DNA of 64,000 nt from DASUPK01 sp963774305 (GCA_963774305.1 CAVZEM010000011.1:310001-374000); one strand, 5' to 3'; positions 1 to 8,314 are shown, counted from the first letter of the stretch. Program-made: numbers and translations. The notes: a model not told the origin generated them from the letters alone.

Positions 1-513
1 CTTTCTCAGTTTCTCGAGCCTGTTTCGAATGCTCGTGTCCAAGACCATGTTTCCGACCTGCACGATCAGCCCGCCGAGGATGGCGGGGTCAACGCGGCTC
101 TCCAGCTCGACCTCGTTGCCGGTCTGCTCCTCGATCTCCGAGCCGATCCGCTTGGCGACCTCGGGGTCGAGCTCCACCGCGCTGGTCACGGTGACGCCGA
201 GCCTCTTGTTCTCCTTGTCCCAGAGCGAGTCGAACTGGCGGCGGATCCGGAAGAGCACCGGCATGCGGTGCTTCTCGATCAGCAGCTCCAGGAAGTTGAC
301 CAACTCGGGCTCGGCGCCGGCGAGTGCCTTCTTCAGGCCGTCCTCCTTCTCGGTGGACGAGAAGTAGGGACTGAAGAAGAAGAGCTGCATCTCTCTGTTC
401 TCGGCGAGGGCGTCGGCGAACTGGCCGAGCTGCTCGCGGATCACGTCGAGCTTGCCCTTGTCCCTGGCCGCCCCGAAGAGGGCGTCCGCATATACGCGGG
501 CGATGTGCTCCAT
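1..513 (-). CDS. atpH: F1Fo ATP synthase delta subunit, cut by the left edge
   Basis: The minus-strand frame opens at an ATG at 513 and stays open to base 1 (171 codons seen; the C-terminus is outside the window). The protein begins MEHIARVYADALFGAA, the usual start of the delta/OSCP family, and a typical LIEKHRMPVLFRIRRQFD stretch follows in the middle. Delta links the F1 head to the b-subunit stator. Only 2 bases separate its start from the atpF stop, as expected in the atpBEFH order, so it belongs to the ATP synthase operon. It is not a broken gene; it simply runs off the sequence. Confidence 0.9.
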   Translation of the reverse strand, partial: MEHIARVYADALFGAARDKGKLDVIREQLGQFADALAENREMQLFFFSPYFSSTEKEDGLKKALAGAEPELVNFLELLIEKHRMPVLFRIRRQFDSLWDKENKRLGVTVTSAVELDPEVAKRIGSEIEEQTGNEVELESRVDPAILGGLIVQVGNMVLDTSIRNRLEKLRK

Positions 514-515
514 GA

Positions 516-1082
516 CTAGCTGGCGGCCCCCTCGGTCGCTCCATTGCCGCTCAGCATCGAGAAGTCGACCTCGGCGAGCGCCTCGTCGATCAGGCGCCGC
601 TGATCGTCGCCGGTCAGCGACTTGCGCGTCACCTTCTCGGTCGTCAGCACGGTCAGGTCGGCGACCTCCTTGCGGATGCGCTCCAGGGAGCGGCGCGTCT
701 CGGCCTCGATGTCGCGGCGGGCGGCGGCGAGCAGCTCCTCGCGCTTCTCGCGGCCCTCCTCGACGGCCTGCGCCTTCGCCGCGTCGGCCGCCTTGCGGGC
801 GCGGGCGACGATCTCGTCCGCCTGCTCGCGGGCCTCGCGCAGGCGTGCGCGGTACTCCTGCAGGATGCCGTCGGCCTCCTCGCGGGTCTTCTCCGCCTGC
901 TCGATCGACTCGCGGATCGCGTTGGCGCGCTTGTCGAGCGCCTCCTGGATCCGCGGGAACGCGACCTTGCTGAGCACGTACATCGTGAACAGGAAGACGA
1001 GCAGCGTCCAGATCATCAGCCCGAGGCCCGGGCTGACCAGGAAGCTGCCGCTCGAGGCGACTATGTGCGTCGTCGGTTCCAA
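516..1082 (-). CDS. atpF: F1Fo ATP synthase subunit b
   Basis: This 188-residue protein has one N-terminal membrane helix (about residues 20-40, LMIWTLLVFLFTMYVLS) followed by a long charged coiled coil rich in Ala, Glu, Arg and Lys. This is the classical architecture of the b-subunit stator stalk, which dimerises and holds delta against the a subunit. The length is slightly above the usual 160-180 residues. It lies 3 bases downstream of atpE and 2 bases upstream of atpH, so translation is probably coupled along the operon. Confidence 0.95.
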   Translation of the reverse strand: MEPTTHIVASSGSFLVSPGLGLMIWTLLVFLFTMYVLSKVAFPRIQEALDKRANAIRESIEQAEKTREEADGILQEYRARLREAREQADEIVARARKAADAAKAQAVEEGREKREELLAAARRDIEAETRRSLERIRKEVADLTVLTTEKVTRKSLTGDDQRRLIDEALAEVDFSMLSGNGATEGAAS

Positions 1083-1085
1083 GGC

Positions 1086-1358
1086 CTAGAGGAAGAAGGC
1101 GATCAGACCGAAGATGAACGTGTAGAAGGCGACGGCCTCGGTGAGGGCGAAGCCCAGCCAGCGGATCGACTGGAGGTCGTCCTTCATCTCGGGCTGGCGC
1201 GCGACCGACTCGATCTCCTTACCGAAGATGAAGCCGATCCCGATGCCGGCTCCGATCGAGCCGAGCCCGGCACCGACGCCGAGCGCGATCGCCTTGCCGG
1301 CGTCCGTGATGCCGGTGCCGACGTCAGTCGTCGCGGCGATTGTCAGTGGGTCAATCAC
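1086..1358 (-). CDS. atpE: F1Fo ATP synthase subunit c (rotor ring)
   Basis: The 90-residue hydrophobic hairpin has a Gly-rich first helix (about 26-46), the polar loop ARQPE (53-57) that contacts gamma/epsilon, and a second helix carrying the ion-binding carboxylate Glu74 in FALTEAVAF. Glu74 is followed by Ala-Val rather than Ser/Thr, and no helix-1 Gln stands out, which fits a proton rather than sodium ring; this ion assignment is inference. The N-terminus is about 10 residues longer than in the shortest c subunits. Confidence 0.95.
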   Translation of the reverse strand: MIDPLTIAATTDVGTGITDAGKAIALGVGAGLGSIGAGIGIGFIFGKEIESVARQPEMKDDLQSIRWLGFALTEAVAFYTFIFGLIAFFL

Positions 1359-1370
1359 AACTGCTCCTTT

Positions 1371-2301
1371 CTAATGCGTCTCGGCGACTGCGCCGCCGAT
1401 GTAGATGGCTGAGAGGGTGGCGAAGATGAACGCCTGAAGCGTTGCGATCAGCCCCACCTCCAAGACGAAGAAGACGAATGCGAGCGGGAAGGTGAGGATT
1501 CCGAGCGCCGCCAGGCCGAGCAGCACCGCCAGGCCGCCGCCCATGAAGAGCAGCAGCAGGTGCCCCGCGAGGATGTTGGCGAACAGTCGGACGGAGAGCG
1601 AGACGAGCCGCATGAAGTGGGAGAGCAGCTCGATCACGAAGATCAGCGCCTTGCCGATGGGGTTCATGCTCCTCCAACCCCGCCGGCAGGAAGCTCCCCA
1701 GATAGCCGAAGAGACCCTTCGCCCGGACCCCCTCGATGTGATAGCTGAACCAGACGACCAAGGTGAGCGCGAGCGAGAACGAGATGTTCGCCGAGGCCGC
1801 GTAGATGGCGAAGGAGGGGATCGAGAGGCCGAAGATGCCGATCTCGTGCTCGGTGTTGGTGGGCAGCGGCAGGTAGCCGATGATGTTCGTGAAGGCGATG
1901 AAGAAGAAGAGCGTGGCGAGAAAGGGGAACCACTTGGTCGCGTAGGAGCCGGACAGGTTGCCGCCGGTGATGTTGTTCTTGGTCATGTCATAGGCGATCT
2001 CGACCGCGGCCTGAACGCGATTGGGCTTCATCTGCATCCGCCTGGCGATGTAGACCATCGTGAAGATCGTCAGGGCGCTCGCCAGGAAGAGGTAGAGGAC
2101 CGCCTTGTTGATCGACAGGTCGGCGGGGCCGAGGTGGATCGGGATCCAGTTGTCGAGCTTGAACTCGTTCTGGGGCTTGAACTCCTCGTTCTTGCCCTGG
2201 TTGCCGGCGACGACGAGCAGCAGGATCGTCGTCCCCAGGTAGAGACCGGCGCCCAACAGCACCTTCTGCTTCGTGGAGAGCTTGCCGAGCCAGGCCATCA
2301 T
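1371..2301 (-). CDS. atpB: F1Fo ATP synthase subunit a, with an apparent frameshift
   Basis: Subunit a forms the proton half-channels next to the c ring. The first part (start 2301, MMAWLGKLSTKQKV) runs in one frame through several membrane helices to FLPAGLEE. The conserved C-terminal part, including LSVRLFANILAGH with the essential channel arginine, continues in the neighbouring frame from about 1667 and stops at 1371. One surplus base lies between about 1667 and 1690; the nearest homopolymer is C4 at 1678-1681. Both halves are well conserved, so I read one gene with a one-base sequence error rather than a decayed gene. Its start overlaps the atpI stop (TGATG). Confidence 0.8.
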
Positions 2302-2685
2302 CAGCCGGTCTCCGTCCGATCCGGCTGGGAGAGCATCCGCAGGAGCACTCGCGTGCCGAGATGCACCGTGAAGAGGATCGCGGCCAGGACCGCGGCGGCG
2401 AGGCCGGCGTGCTTACCCGCGACCAGTCCCGTGATCAGGACCGCCAGGGCCACGATCCAGCGCCCGGGCGAGCCCGGTGGCGCCCAGCCACCCCATCGCC
2501 GCCTTGCGGTCGCGCCGTTCGACGGCGCCCGCGATGGCGCGATTCGCGCCGATCTCGATCCCGTACAGCACGATCCAGACTGCGGCGATGACCAGGTATC
2601 CAGCGATCGGCAGGTCCGCGGCGAGGAACACCGGCAGAGCCGCTGCGAGCAGGACTAGGTCGAGGTAGCGAAGTGCGATGGCCAT
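2301..2685 (-). CDS. atpI: AtpI-like membrane protein, apparent frameshift
   Basis: This is a small hydrophobic protein directly upstream of atpB, the place of AtpI/uncI, an accessory factor in c-ring assembly or Mg2+ supply. Residues from MAIALRYLDLVLLAAALP through GANRAIAGAVERRDRKAA are in one frame. The last two helices (WIVALAVLITGLVAGKH, then AAAVLAAILFTV) are in the next frame and end at 2301. Removing one base from CCCGGG at 2463-2468 joins the parts smoothly. The start at 2685 is chosen because the protein there begins with a helix; a longer TTG start at 2733 is possible. Identification is by position and topology, not strong motifs. Confidence 0.6.
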
Positions 2686-3018
2686 GCGGGATGTCCCGAC
2701 GGCGCTGGGTCCGTCTAGAGCGAGCGTAGACAAGAGCCATCCCCACGGTGAAGCCCCCGGCCGCGCCGGGGCAAGTCAGCTGATCTGTCGATGTCGAACG
2801 AGCGCATCAAGTCCTTGCCCCCCCACCGGACATGAACGGCGGCCACGAGACCGCGCCGCCGCATCCACCTCCCGGACCGGCCTGGAGGGGCGGCGAATCC
2901 TAGCGATTGGGCTCAGACGAGGCCGTGGGGAAGGCGAAGGCCCGCGCCCCGGGAGAGGAATCCGGGACGCGGGCCGTTGTCTCCGTCTGGCGGCGTCCAG
3001 CCACCGACGAAGGCGGGG
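2686..3018. other. Gene-free gap with two hairpins, upstream of the ATP synthase operon
   Basis: About 330 bases hold no convincing gene. A perfect 7-bp stem (CCCCGGC, loop CGC, GCCGGGG) lies at 2755-2771, in the expected atpI leader. A second strong hairpin lies at 2939-2975: GGCCCGCG pairs with CGCGGGCC, then CCCGG with CCGGG after one mismatch. It sits just beyond the stop of the 3019-3618 gene on the minus strand and probably ends that transcript, although only a weak T-rich stretch follows. The ATP synthase promoter should be here, but I could not identify it with confidence. Confidence 0.5.
2939..2975 (-). terminator. GC-rich hairpin, likely terminator of the 3019-3618 gene
   Basis: Arms of 8 bp (GGCCCGCG/CGCGGGCC) and 5 bp (CCCGG/CCGGG), separated by one mismatch, enclose a 9-base loop. 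On the minus strand it begins about 44 bases after the stop codon at 3019 and is followed by TTCGCCTTCC, a poor U-tract. It could also be an mRNA-stabilising structure. Confidence 0.45.
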
Positions 3019-3618
3019 TCAGAACGCGAGCAGCGCGACCGACTTGCCGTCGACGAACTGGGCGTCGCTGTTGTTCCAGACCTTCACGATCACCTGGCCA
3101 TCGATGATCGGTGAGGCCGCGGTGACGGCGTTCGCGGGATTCGCGCCGCTGATCGACGCAACCACCGTGCCCGACTGGATACCGGCGAGGGTGACCGTGT
3201 ACCTCCCGACGGCATCCCTGTGGATGCTCAGCGCGTCAGCGGCGTGGCTGGCGCAGTCGAAGCCGGGAATTACCGCGTCCGGCTGAGCGTCGTTCAGGTT
3301 CGTGGTGTCAATCACCGCCGAGGCCTTGAGCCAGCCCGTCTGGCACTCGCCAGGGGCAGCCCCGCCGAGCTTCGCGGCGTTCATCGCATAGACGGCATTG
3401 GGCGCGACCGAGTCGGGCGCCAGCTTCGGCGTCGTCACGGCACCGTCGGCCAGCTTGTCGGTGGTCACCGCCCCGTTCTGGATGGTCTTCGTCTTGACGC
3501 TGGCCGGCTTCAGCTTCGCGGCCGCGTAGCCGATTCCGCCCATCGCCGCGAAGAGGGCGACGAACGCCACGACCAGCGCCGGGGTGGGCCGCAGGGACCG
3601 CTTGTTGATCTTTCGCAT
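3019..3618 (-). CDS. Exported protein with NGAVTTxKLA-type repeats, function unknown
   Basis: This 199-residue protein starts MRKINKRSLRP and has an N-terminal membrane/signal segment (about residues 14-32), then a short repeat region with NGAVTTDKLADGAVTTPKL. Such GAVTT-K-L repeats are frequent in secreted Thermoleophilia proteins of unknown role. The C-terminal 110 residues have two cysteines (in GECQTGW and GFDCASH) that may form a disulfide, and look like a small beta domain. The start at 3618 has a good AAGGAG ribosome site, partly buried in a hairpin (3627-3651). It is divergent from the anti-sigma/ECF pair and is a plausible target of that sigma factor (inference). Confidence 0.7.
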   Translation of the reverse strand: MRKINKRSLRPTPALVVAFVALFAAMGGIGYAAAKLKPASVKTKTIQNGAVTTDKLADGAVTTPKLAPDSVAPNAVYAMNAAKLGGAAPGECQTGWLKASAVIDTTNLNDAQPDAVIPGFDCASHAADALSIHRDAVGRYTVTLAGIQSGTVVASISGANPANAVTAASPIIDGQVIVKVWNNSDAQFVDGKSVALLAF

Positions 3619-3626
3619 TTCGAACT

Positions 3627-3651
3627 CCTTGGGTTGGTTGCAATCCCAAGG
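3627..3651 (-). promoter_or_regulatory. Hairpin overlapping the ribosome binding site
   Basis: On the minus strand CCTTGGG (3651-3645) pairs with CCCAAGG (3633-3627), extended by a TTG/CAA match after a one-base bulge. The AAGGAG Shine-Dalgarno at 3630-3625 shares its first four bases with the right arm. The structure could limit translation of the 3618 gene. Confidence 0.5.
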
Positions 3652-3669
3652 ACGGCTGCGGCCCGTATT

Positions 3670-3693
3670 TATTCCGGGAGCCCGGTGGGAATA
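3670..3693. promoter_or_regulatory. Inverted repeat TATTCC-N12-GGAATA in a divergent promoter region
   Basis: Six-base arms (TATTCC at 3670-3675, GGAATA at 3688-3693) lie between the exported-protein gene and the anti-sigma gene. The surrounding AT-rich bases stand out from the high-GC background. It is a candidate operator; no cognate regulator can be named. Confidence 0.3.
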
Positions 3694-3729
3694 TTTCGGC
3701 GGCTCCCGCGTCTGTGACAGAGAGGACGC

Positions 3730-4515
3730 TTGAGCCCAGAACCCACAAACCACGAGCTGGACGAGGCGACGATCCGCCGGCTGGCCCAGCTCGCCGACGG
3801 CTCGCTCCAGGGAGTCGAGCGTGACCAGCTGGAGAACCGGGTCGCGGACTCCCCCACCCTGCGCGCCGCCCTGGAGCGCCAGCGAACGGGTGCGGCTGCG
3901 CTTCGCGGCCTCGACCTGAGGGCCACCCCAGGCCTGCGGGCGCGCATCGCCGCCCAGAGCGCGACGCCCGCTCGACCCTCGAAGAGGCGCTGGCCGCGGA
4001 TCGCCGGCGCCCTCGCCGGAGCGGTGGCAGCGGCGGCTCTCGTCGCCGTGTTGATCATGCCGTCCGGCGGCGGCAACCCGACCGTCGTGGAGGCGGCAAG
4101 GCTCTCGGACGGCCCGGCCACGGGATCGGTCGCCGTCGACGCCCATAACGAGAGGTTGCTGGCCGCGGACGTGGAGGGCGTTCCCTTCCCGAACTGGGGC
4201 CGCGAGTTCGGCTGGCGGCAGTCCGGCACCCGCGCGGATCGGCTCGAGGGCCGGGACGCCCGCACCGTCTTCTACGAGCACGGCGGCCGACGCGTCGCCT
4301 ACACGATCGTCTCGGGCCAGGGGATTCCCGCTCCTGACGGCTCCCGGCCGGCAACCAGGAACGGCGTCCACCTCCACTCGCTCGCCGACTCCGGGCGCCG
4401 GGTCGTCACCTGGTGGCGCGACGGCAGGACCTGCGTCCTCTCGAGCGCCGACGTCGGGGACCGCGAGCTGATCAAACTCGCCTCCTGGAAGGGCGACGGG
4501 GCGGTGCCGTTCTGA
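3730..4515 (+). CDS. Probable anti-sigma factor, single-pass membrane protein
   Basis: The 261-residue protein has a cytoplasmic N-terminal helical domain of about 90 residues, one membrane helix (about 92-112, within IAGALAGAVAAAALVAVLIM) and an external C-terminal domain rich in Trp/Arg. No HxxxCxxC zinc motif is present, so it would be a non-zinc anti-sigma. The call rests on this topology and on the ECF sigma gene 5 bases downstream. The order anti-sigma then sigma is the reverse of the common one. The start is a TTG at 3730; no better in-frame start is obvious. The external domain may sense an envelope signal (inference). Confidence 0.6.
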   Translation: MSPEPTNHELDEATIRRLAQLADGSLQGVERDQLENRVADSPTLRAALERQRTGAAALRGLDLRATPGLRARIAAQSATPARPSKRRWPRIAGALAGAVAAAALVAVLIMPSGGGNPTVVEAARLSDGPATGSVAVDAHNERLLAADVEGVPFPNWGREFGWRQSGTRADRLEGRDARTVFYEHGGRRVAYTIVSGQGIPAPDGSRPATRNGVHLHSLADSGRRVVTWWRDGRTCVLSSADVGDRELIKLASWKGDGAVPF

Positions 4516-4520
4516 CCGCG

Positions 4521-5033
4521 ATGCTCGTCCAGGGGGAGCGGCGCCTGCTCGATCCCGAGACCGCAGGCGACCACATCGACACGCTCTTTCGGGCGGCGTG
4601 CGCGCTCTGCGGTTCCCGGCAGCTCGCCGAGGATCTGGTGCAGGAGACCTACGTCAAGGTGCTGGCCCGCCCCCGCTTCCTGCGCCGCGACGACGACCTC
4701 GGCTACCTGGTCAAAGCCTTGAGAAACGCCTGGTACAGCCACCTCCGGGACGAGCGAATCCGCCGAGCCGCCACCGACTCCGCCGAGCAGGTTCCCGACG
4801 AGCTGCCGATGCGGACGTCGTCCGGCGACCCGCAGTCCTCTCTGGAGGCCGGCGAGGTGCTCGATGCGCTTGCCGAGCTGCCGGCGCCCTACCGCGAGGC
4901 TGTCGCCGCCGTTGACGTGGCCGGCCTGAGCTACGCCGAGGCGGCCAGGGCCCTCGGCGTGCGCCAGGGAACCATCATGAGTCGCGTCTACCGGGGGCGC
5001 GAGCAGGTTGCTCAGGCGGTTGGGGAGGCTTGA
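4521..5033 (+). CDS. ECF-type RNA polymerase sigma factor
   Basis: This 170-residue protein contains sigma region 2 (HIDTLFRAACALCGSRQLAEDLVQETYVKVLA, about residues 18-50) and region 4 (LPAPYREAVAAVDVAGLSYAEAARALGVRQGTIMSRVYRGRE), the standard minimal ECF architecture. The ATG at 4521 is chosen over upstream in-frame starts because it follows the anti-sigma stop by 5 bases and removes an arginine-rich non-family extension. The last 59 bases overlap, tail to tail, the 3' end of the wecA-like gene on the other strand. Probable targets are itself and the divergent 3019-3618 gene (inference). Confidence 0.85.
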   Translation: MLVQGERRLLDPETAGDHIDTLFRAACALCGSRQLAEDLVQETYVKVLARPRFLRRDDDLGYLVKALRNAWYSHLRDERIRRAATDSAEQVPDELPMRTSSGDPQSSLEAGEVLDALAELPAPYREAVAAVDVAGLSYAEAARALGVRQGTIMSRVYRGREQVAQAVGEA

Positions 5034-6330
5034 CGGCGTCCGCGTCCGCCGGTTCCACGGCCTCTATGTCGCCGGTGTCCGGATCCACGGCCGTGAATTC
5101 GCCCGTCTCGCGGTCGACCACCGCAAACGTCCCGGTGTCCAGCTCTCGCAGCACCCCTTCCTCGACCTCGGGCTCGAAGGGCCCCTCGGGAATCTCGGCG
5201 AGCCCGAGCCGGCGGCGCCACTGTCTGTTGCGCACCTTGAGCAGCTTGAGGATCTCGAGCGCGGTCAACAGGCGGAAGCTGGCTATCGCGGCGCCGAGCA
5301 GGCAGGCCGCCATGACCGCGGTCCACAACACGTCGAAGTGGCCGTGGTTGTCGGTGTAGGGGACGAAGCGCAGCGCCAGCGCGACCAAAGCAAGCACCAG
5401 CGTCCAGCCATAGAGATAGGCGATGGTCCGCCGCTGGCTGAAGCCGATCCGGGCCATGCGGTGATGAAAATGCTCGGTGTCGGCGCGGTAGATGGGCCGC
5501 CCGTACTTGAGTCGCTTGGCCACCACGAAGCCCGTGTCCAGGATCGGCACGGCCAGGACCGCGAGTGGAAAGAACAGGGCGACCACGGCGTTCGTCTTCA
5601 ACGCGCCCTGGACCGTGATCACCGCCATCAGGTATCCGAGGAGGTTCGACCCCGTGTCCCCCATGAAGCTCGAGGCCGGGGGGAAGCCGTGCCGCAGGAA
5701 CCCGAGCGATGCCCCCGCAGTGACCGCGGCCAGGACCCCAGCGGCGTTTCGGTCGAGCGAGAGGGCGATGATCGCGAGCGAAGCCGCCGAGATCAGACAG
5801 ACCCCCGCGGCGAGGCCGTCGACCCCGTCGATCAGGTTGATCACGTTGGCGACGGCGACGATCCCGAACACGGTCAGGACCTGCCCGAGGTCGATCGCCC
5901 CGATTCCGGGCGGATCGAAGAGCTGCACCGATCCAGGGTCGACCCGGCCGAAGAACGGCAGCGTGAAGCTGTCGACCGTCACCCCGGAGGCCACCGGGAT
6001 GATCGCCGCCCCCGTCTGGCCCAGCAGCTTGACTCCGGCGGGGAGATCGACCAGGTCGTCGATCACCCCGACGGCGGTGATCACGATGGCCCCGGCCAGG
6101 ATCGAGCGCGTCTCCTGATCCCACGGGAGGAAGATCGAGCCACCGATCAGGACGGCGATCAACACCGCCAGGCCGCCGAGCTTCGGTGTGGGCACCTCGT
6201 GCAGGCTGCGCTCGTTGGGAATGTCCATGGCGCCGATCCGGACAGCAAGCGACTCGGTCGCCGGCACCAGGGACCAGACGGCGGCACCGGCGAAGATGAA
6301 GGCGAAGAGAGCGTCGATCGTGTCGGGCAT
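4975..6330 (-). CDS. wecA: Undecaprenyl-phosphate sugar-1-phosphate transferase (WecA/TagO-like)
   Basis: This polytopic protein of 451 residues transfers a HexNAc-1-phosphate from a UDP-sugar to undecaprenyl phosphate, starting lipid-linked polymer synthesis. Visible family motifs are the Asp pair in GVIDDLVDLPAG, NLIDGVDGLAAG, the FMGDTGSN loop and HFHHR near the last cytoplasmic loop, which separates WecA/TagO from MraY. The C-terminal 90 residues form a soluble acidic tail with repeated 'TGEFTAVDPDTGDIEAV' segments, unusual for the family. The ATG overlaps the asnB stop (TGATG), so the two are coupled. Substrate sugar unknown. Confidence 0.85.
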   Translation of the reverse strand: MPDTIDALFAFIFAGAAVWSLVPATESLAVRIGAMDIPNERSLHEVPTPKLGGLAVLIAVLIGGSIFLPWDQETRSILAGAIVITAVGVIDDLVDLPAGVKLLGQTGAAIIPVASGVTVDSFTLPFFGRVDPGSVQLFDPPGIGAIDLGQVLTVFGIVAVANVINLIDGVDGLAAGVCLISAASLAIIALSLDRNAAGVLAAVTAGASLGFLRHGFPPASSFMGDTGSNLLGYLMAVITVQGALKTNAVVALFFPLAVLAVPILDTGFVVAKRLKYGRPIYRADTEHFHHRMARIGFSQRRTIAYLYGWTLVLALVALALRFVPYTDNHGHFDVLWTAVMAACLLGAAIASFRLLTALEILKLLKVRNRQWRRRLGLAEIPEGPFEPEVEEGVLRELDTGTFAVVDRETGEFTAVDPDTGDIEAVEPADADAVKPPQPPEQPARAPGRRDS

Positions 6331-8225
6331 CAGCCGGTGGCTCCCGCCCCGACGCCGGCGGGCTCGCGGGCGTAGCGGTCGTACCAGAGGGTGAAGTTGA
6401 GCAGGCCCCAGATCTGGCGGCTCAGGTCCTCTTTCCCCGCGACGTGATCGTCGAGCACCCGGGTGACCGCCTCCGGGCGCAGGCAGCCCTGGCGCTCGAT
6501 TGCCTCCGGTGACAGGACATCGCGGGCGAAGGGCTCGAGGTCGCCACGAAGCCAGGCCGCGACCGGGATCGAGAAGCCCTGCTTGCGGCCGCGAATGATC
6601 TCCTTCGGCAGCAGGGGCTCGACCGCCTTGCGGAGCAGGCGCTTCTTGGAGAAGCCGCGCACCTTCTGGCGGGTCTCGAGCGCCAGCGCAAGCTCGGCCA
6701 CCTCCGCGTCGAGGAACGGGACCCGCGCCTCCAGCGAGTGGGCCATGCTGGCGCGGTCGGTCTTCACCAGCAGGTCGTCGACCAGGTAGATGCCGAGGTC
6801 GAGATCCTGGAGCCGGGCCAGCTCCTGAGACCCCTCGGTCTCCGCGTAGCGCGCCCGGTAGATGGCGAGCGGATCGGAGATCCTCTCTTCGCTGAGCAGC
6901 TCGTTCTGGGCCTCCGGAGAGAAGATCTCCTTCCAGGCGTGGTGGCGCTCGACCGGCGGCAGGTGCGCGCCCCGCATGAAGCGCTTCGCCTTGTAGTCGA
7001 AGCTCACCTTCTGAGAGGAGCTCGGCAGCAGCTCGACCAACGGCCGGAGGAAGGGGGCCGCACGACCGACACGGGGGGCCAGCCGATCGGCGACGTAGGT
7101 GTAGTAGCCACCGAAGAGCTCGTCCCCGCCCTCGCCCGAGAGCACCACCTTGACCGTGTCCGCCGCCAGCTGCGAGACCAGATAGGTCGGCAGCGCCGAG
7201 GAGTCGCCGAACGGCTCATCGAACGCCTCGACCAGCCGGGGCAGCAGGTCGACGGCGTCAGGCCGCAGGATCAGCTCGTGATGGTCGGTCCCGTAGCGCT
7301 TGGCGACCAGGCGCGCCTGCTCGAGCTCGTCGAAGGAGCTCTCCTCGAAGCCGATCGAGAAGGTGCTCACCTGATACCCGCTCTCGCCGGCGGCCATGGC
7401 GGTCAGCGCCGCCGAATCGACGCCGCCCGAGAGCAACACTCCGACCGGCACGTCCGAGACCAGGTGCGCCCTGACCGAGTCGCGCAGTCGCTCCCTCAGC
7501 TCCTCGGCGAGCACATCGTCGCCTTCGGTGCGCACCTCGCCTTCGGGTACCGGCGCCGGCCGCGCGTAGCGCGAGAGCGTCACCTCTCCCCGCTCCGCCA
7601 CGAGCGCGTGGCCCGGTGGCAGCTTGCGCGCCTCGCTGAAGATGGTCAGCGGCGAGGGGATCGAGTTGAACGCCAGGAACGCCTCGAGAGCCTCCGGGTC
7701 GATCTCGCGCGAGAACCCCGGCTGGCGCAGCAGTGCCTTGAGCTCCGACGCGAAGGACAGCTGACCTCCGGCGACGCGGTAGTAGAGCGGCTTGATACCG
7801 AATCGGTCCCGGGCGAGCACCAGGCGGCCGTGCCGCGCGTCCCAGATCGCGATGGCGAACATCCCCCGCAGCGCCTCGACGAACGAGGGCCCGCGCTCCT
7901 CGTACAGGTGGACCAGGACCTCCGTGTCGCTGTGAGTCGAGAACGTATGGCCGCTGCGCGTGAGCTCGCCCATGAGCTCGCGGTAGTTGTAGATCTCGCC
8001 GTTCTGGATCACCTGGATGCGCCCGTCCTCGCTGGCGATCGGCTGATCGCCGCCGGCGAGGTCGATGATCGAGAGGCGGCGCATGGCCAGGCCGCACGGG
8101 CCATCGATCATGCTCCCCTCGGAGTCGGGGCCGCGGTGGATCAGCGTGCCGTTCATCGCGGCGAGCGCCGCGGGATCGGGGGCCGTGGCCCCGTCCAGGC
8201 TGACGAGACCGCATATCCCGCACAT
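6330..8225 (-). CDS. asnB: Asparagine synthetase (glutamine-hydrolysing)
   Basis: The 631-residue enzyme starts MCGICGLVSL, so Cys2 becomes the N-terminal glutaminase nucleophile after Met removal. The N-terminal class-II amidotransferase domain (about 1-210) is followed by the ATP-pyrophosphatase domain with LLSGGVDSAALTA and the GEGGDELFGGYY segment. It makes Asn from Asp, Gln and ATP. Its place between a sugar transferase and a polyprenyl sugar-phosphate transferase recalls AsnB-like enzymes in capsule/exopolysaccharide loci, where they amidate sugar acids or amino acids; which role applies here cannot be read from sequence. Confidence 0.88.
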   Translation of the reverse strand: MCGICGLVSLDGATAPDPAALAAMNGTLIHRGPDSEGSMIDGPCGLAMRRLSIIDLAGGDQPIASEDGRIQVIQNGEIYNYRELMGELTRSGHTFSTHSDTEVLVHLYEERGPSFVEALRGMFAIAIWDARHGRLVLARDRFGIKPLYYRVAGGQLSFASELKALLRQPGFSREIDPEALEAFLAFNSIPSPLTIFSEARKLPPGHALVAERGEVTLSRYARPAPVPEGEVRTEGDDVLAEELRERLRDSVRAHLVSDVPVGVLLSGGVDSAALTAMAAGESGYQVSTFSIGFEESSFDELEQARLVAKRYGTDHHELILRPDAVDLLPRLVEAFDEPFGDSSALPTYLVSQLAADTVKVVLSGEGGDELFGGYYTYVADRLAPRVGRAAPFLRPLVELLPSSSQKVSFDYKAKRFMRGAHLPPVERHHAWKEIFSPEAQNELLSEERISDPLAIYRARYAETEGSQELARLQDLDLGIYLVDDLLVKTDRASMAHSLEARVPFLDAEVAELALALETRQKVRGFSKKRLLRKAVEPLLPKEIIRGRKQGFSIPVAAWLRGDLEPFARDVLSPEAIERQGCLRPEAVTRVLDDHVAGKEDLSRQIWGLLNFTLWYDRYAREPAGVGAGATG

Positions 8226-8278
8226 GCGCGCGAGTCTAGGGCGCTCGACGTATGGATTTACTGCGCGCCCGGTTCCCT

Positions 8279-8295
8279 GCGGGCAGAGCGCCCGC
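8279..8295. repeat. Small GC hairpin between asnB and the sugar transferase gene
   Basis: GCGGGC (8279-8284) and GCCCGC (8290-8295) form a 6-bp stem with a 5-base loop in the 89-base gap. It could attenuate or process the transcript between the two genes. The high GC content makes chance pairing likely. Confidence 0.25.
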
Positions 8296-8314
8296 CTGAG
8301 GGGGCGGGGAACGC

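Noticed and set aside
1660..1690. Programmed frameshift in atpB
   Set aside because: No slippery heptamer or stimulatory structure is evident, subunit a is not known to use one, and three other genes show similar homopolymer indels.
4975..5033. The 59-base tail-to-tail overlap of the ECF and wecA-like genes as a sign of a wrong gene end
   Set aside because: Both frames keep family sequence close to the end and convergent overlaps are common here (also 28124-28155).
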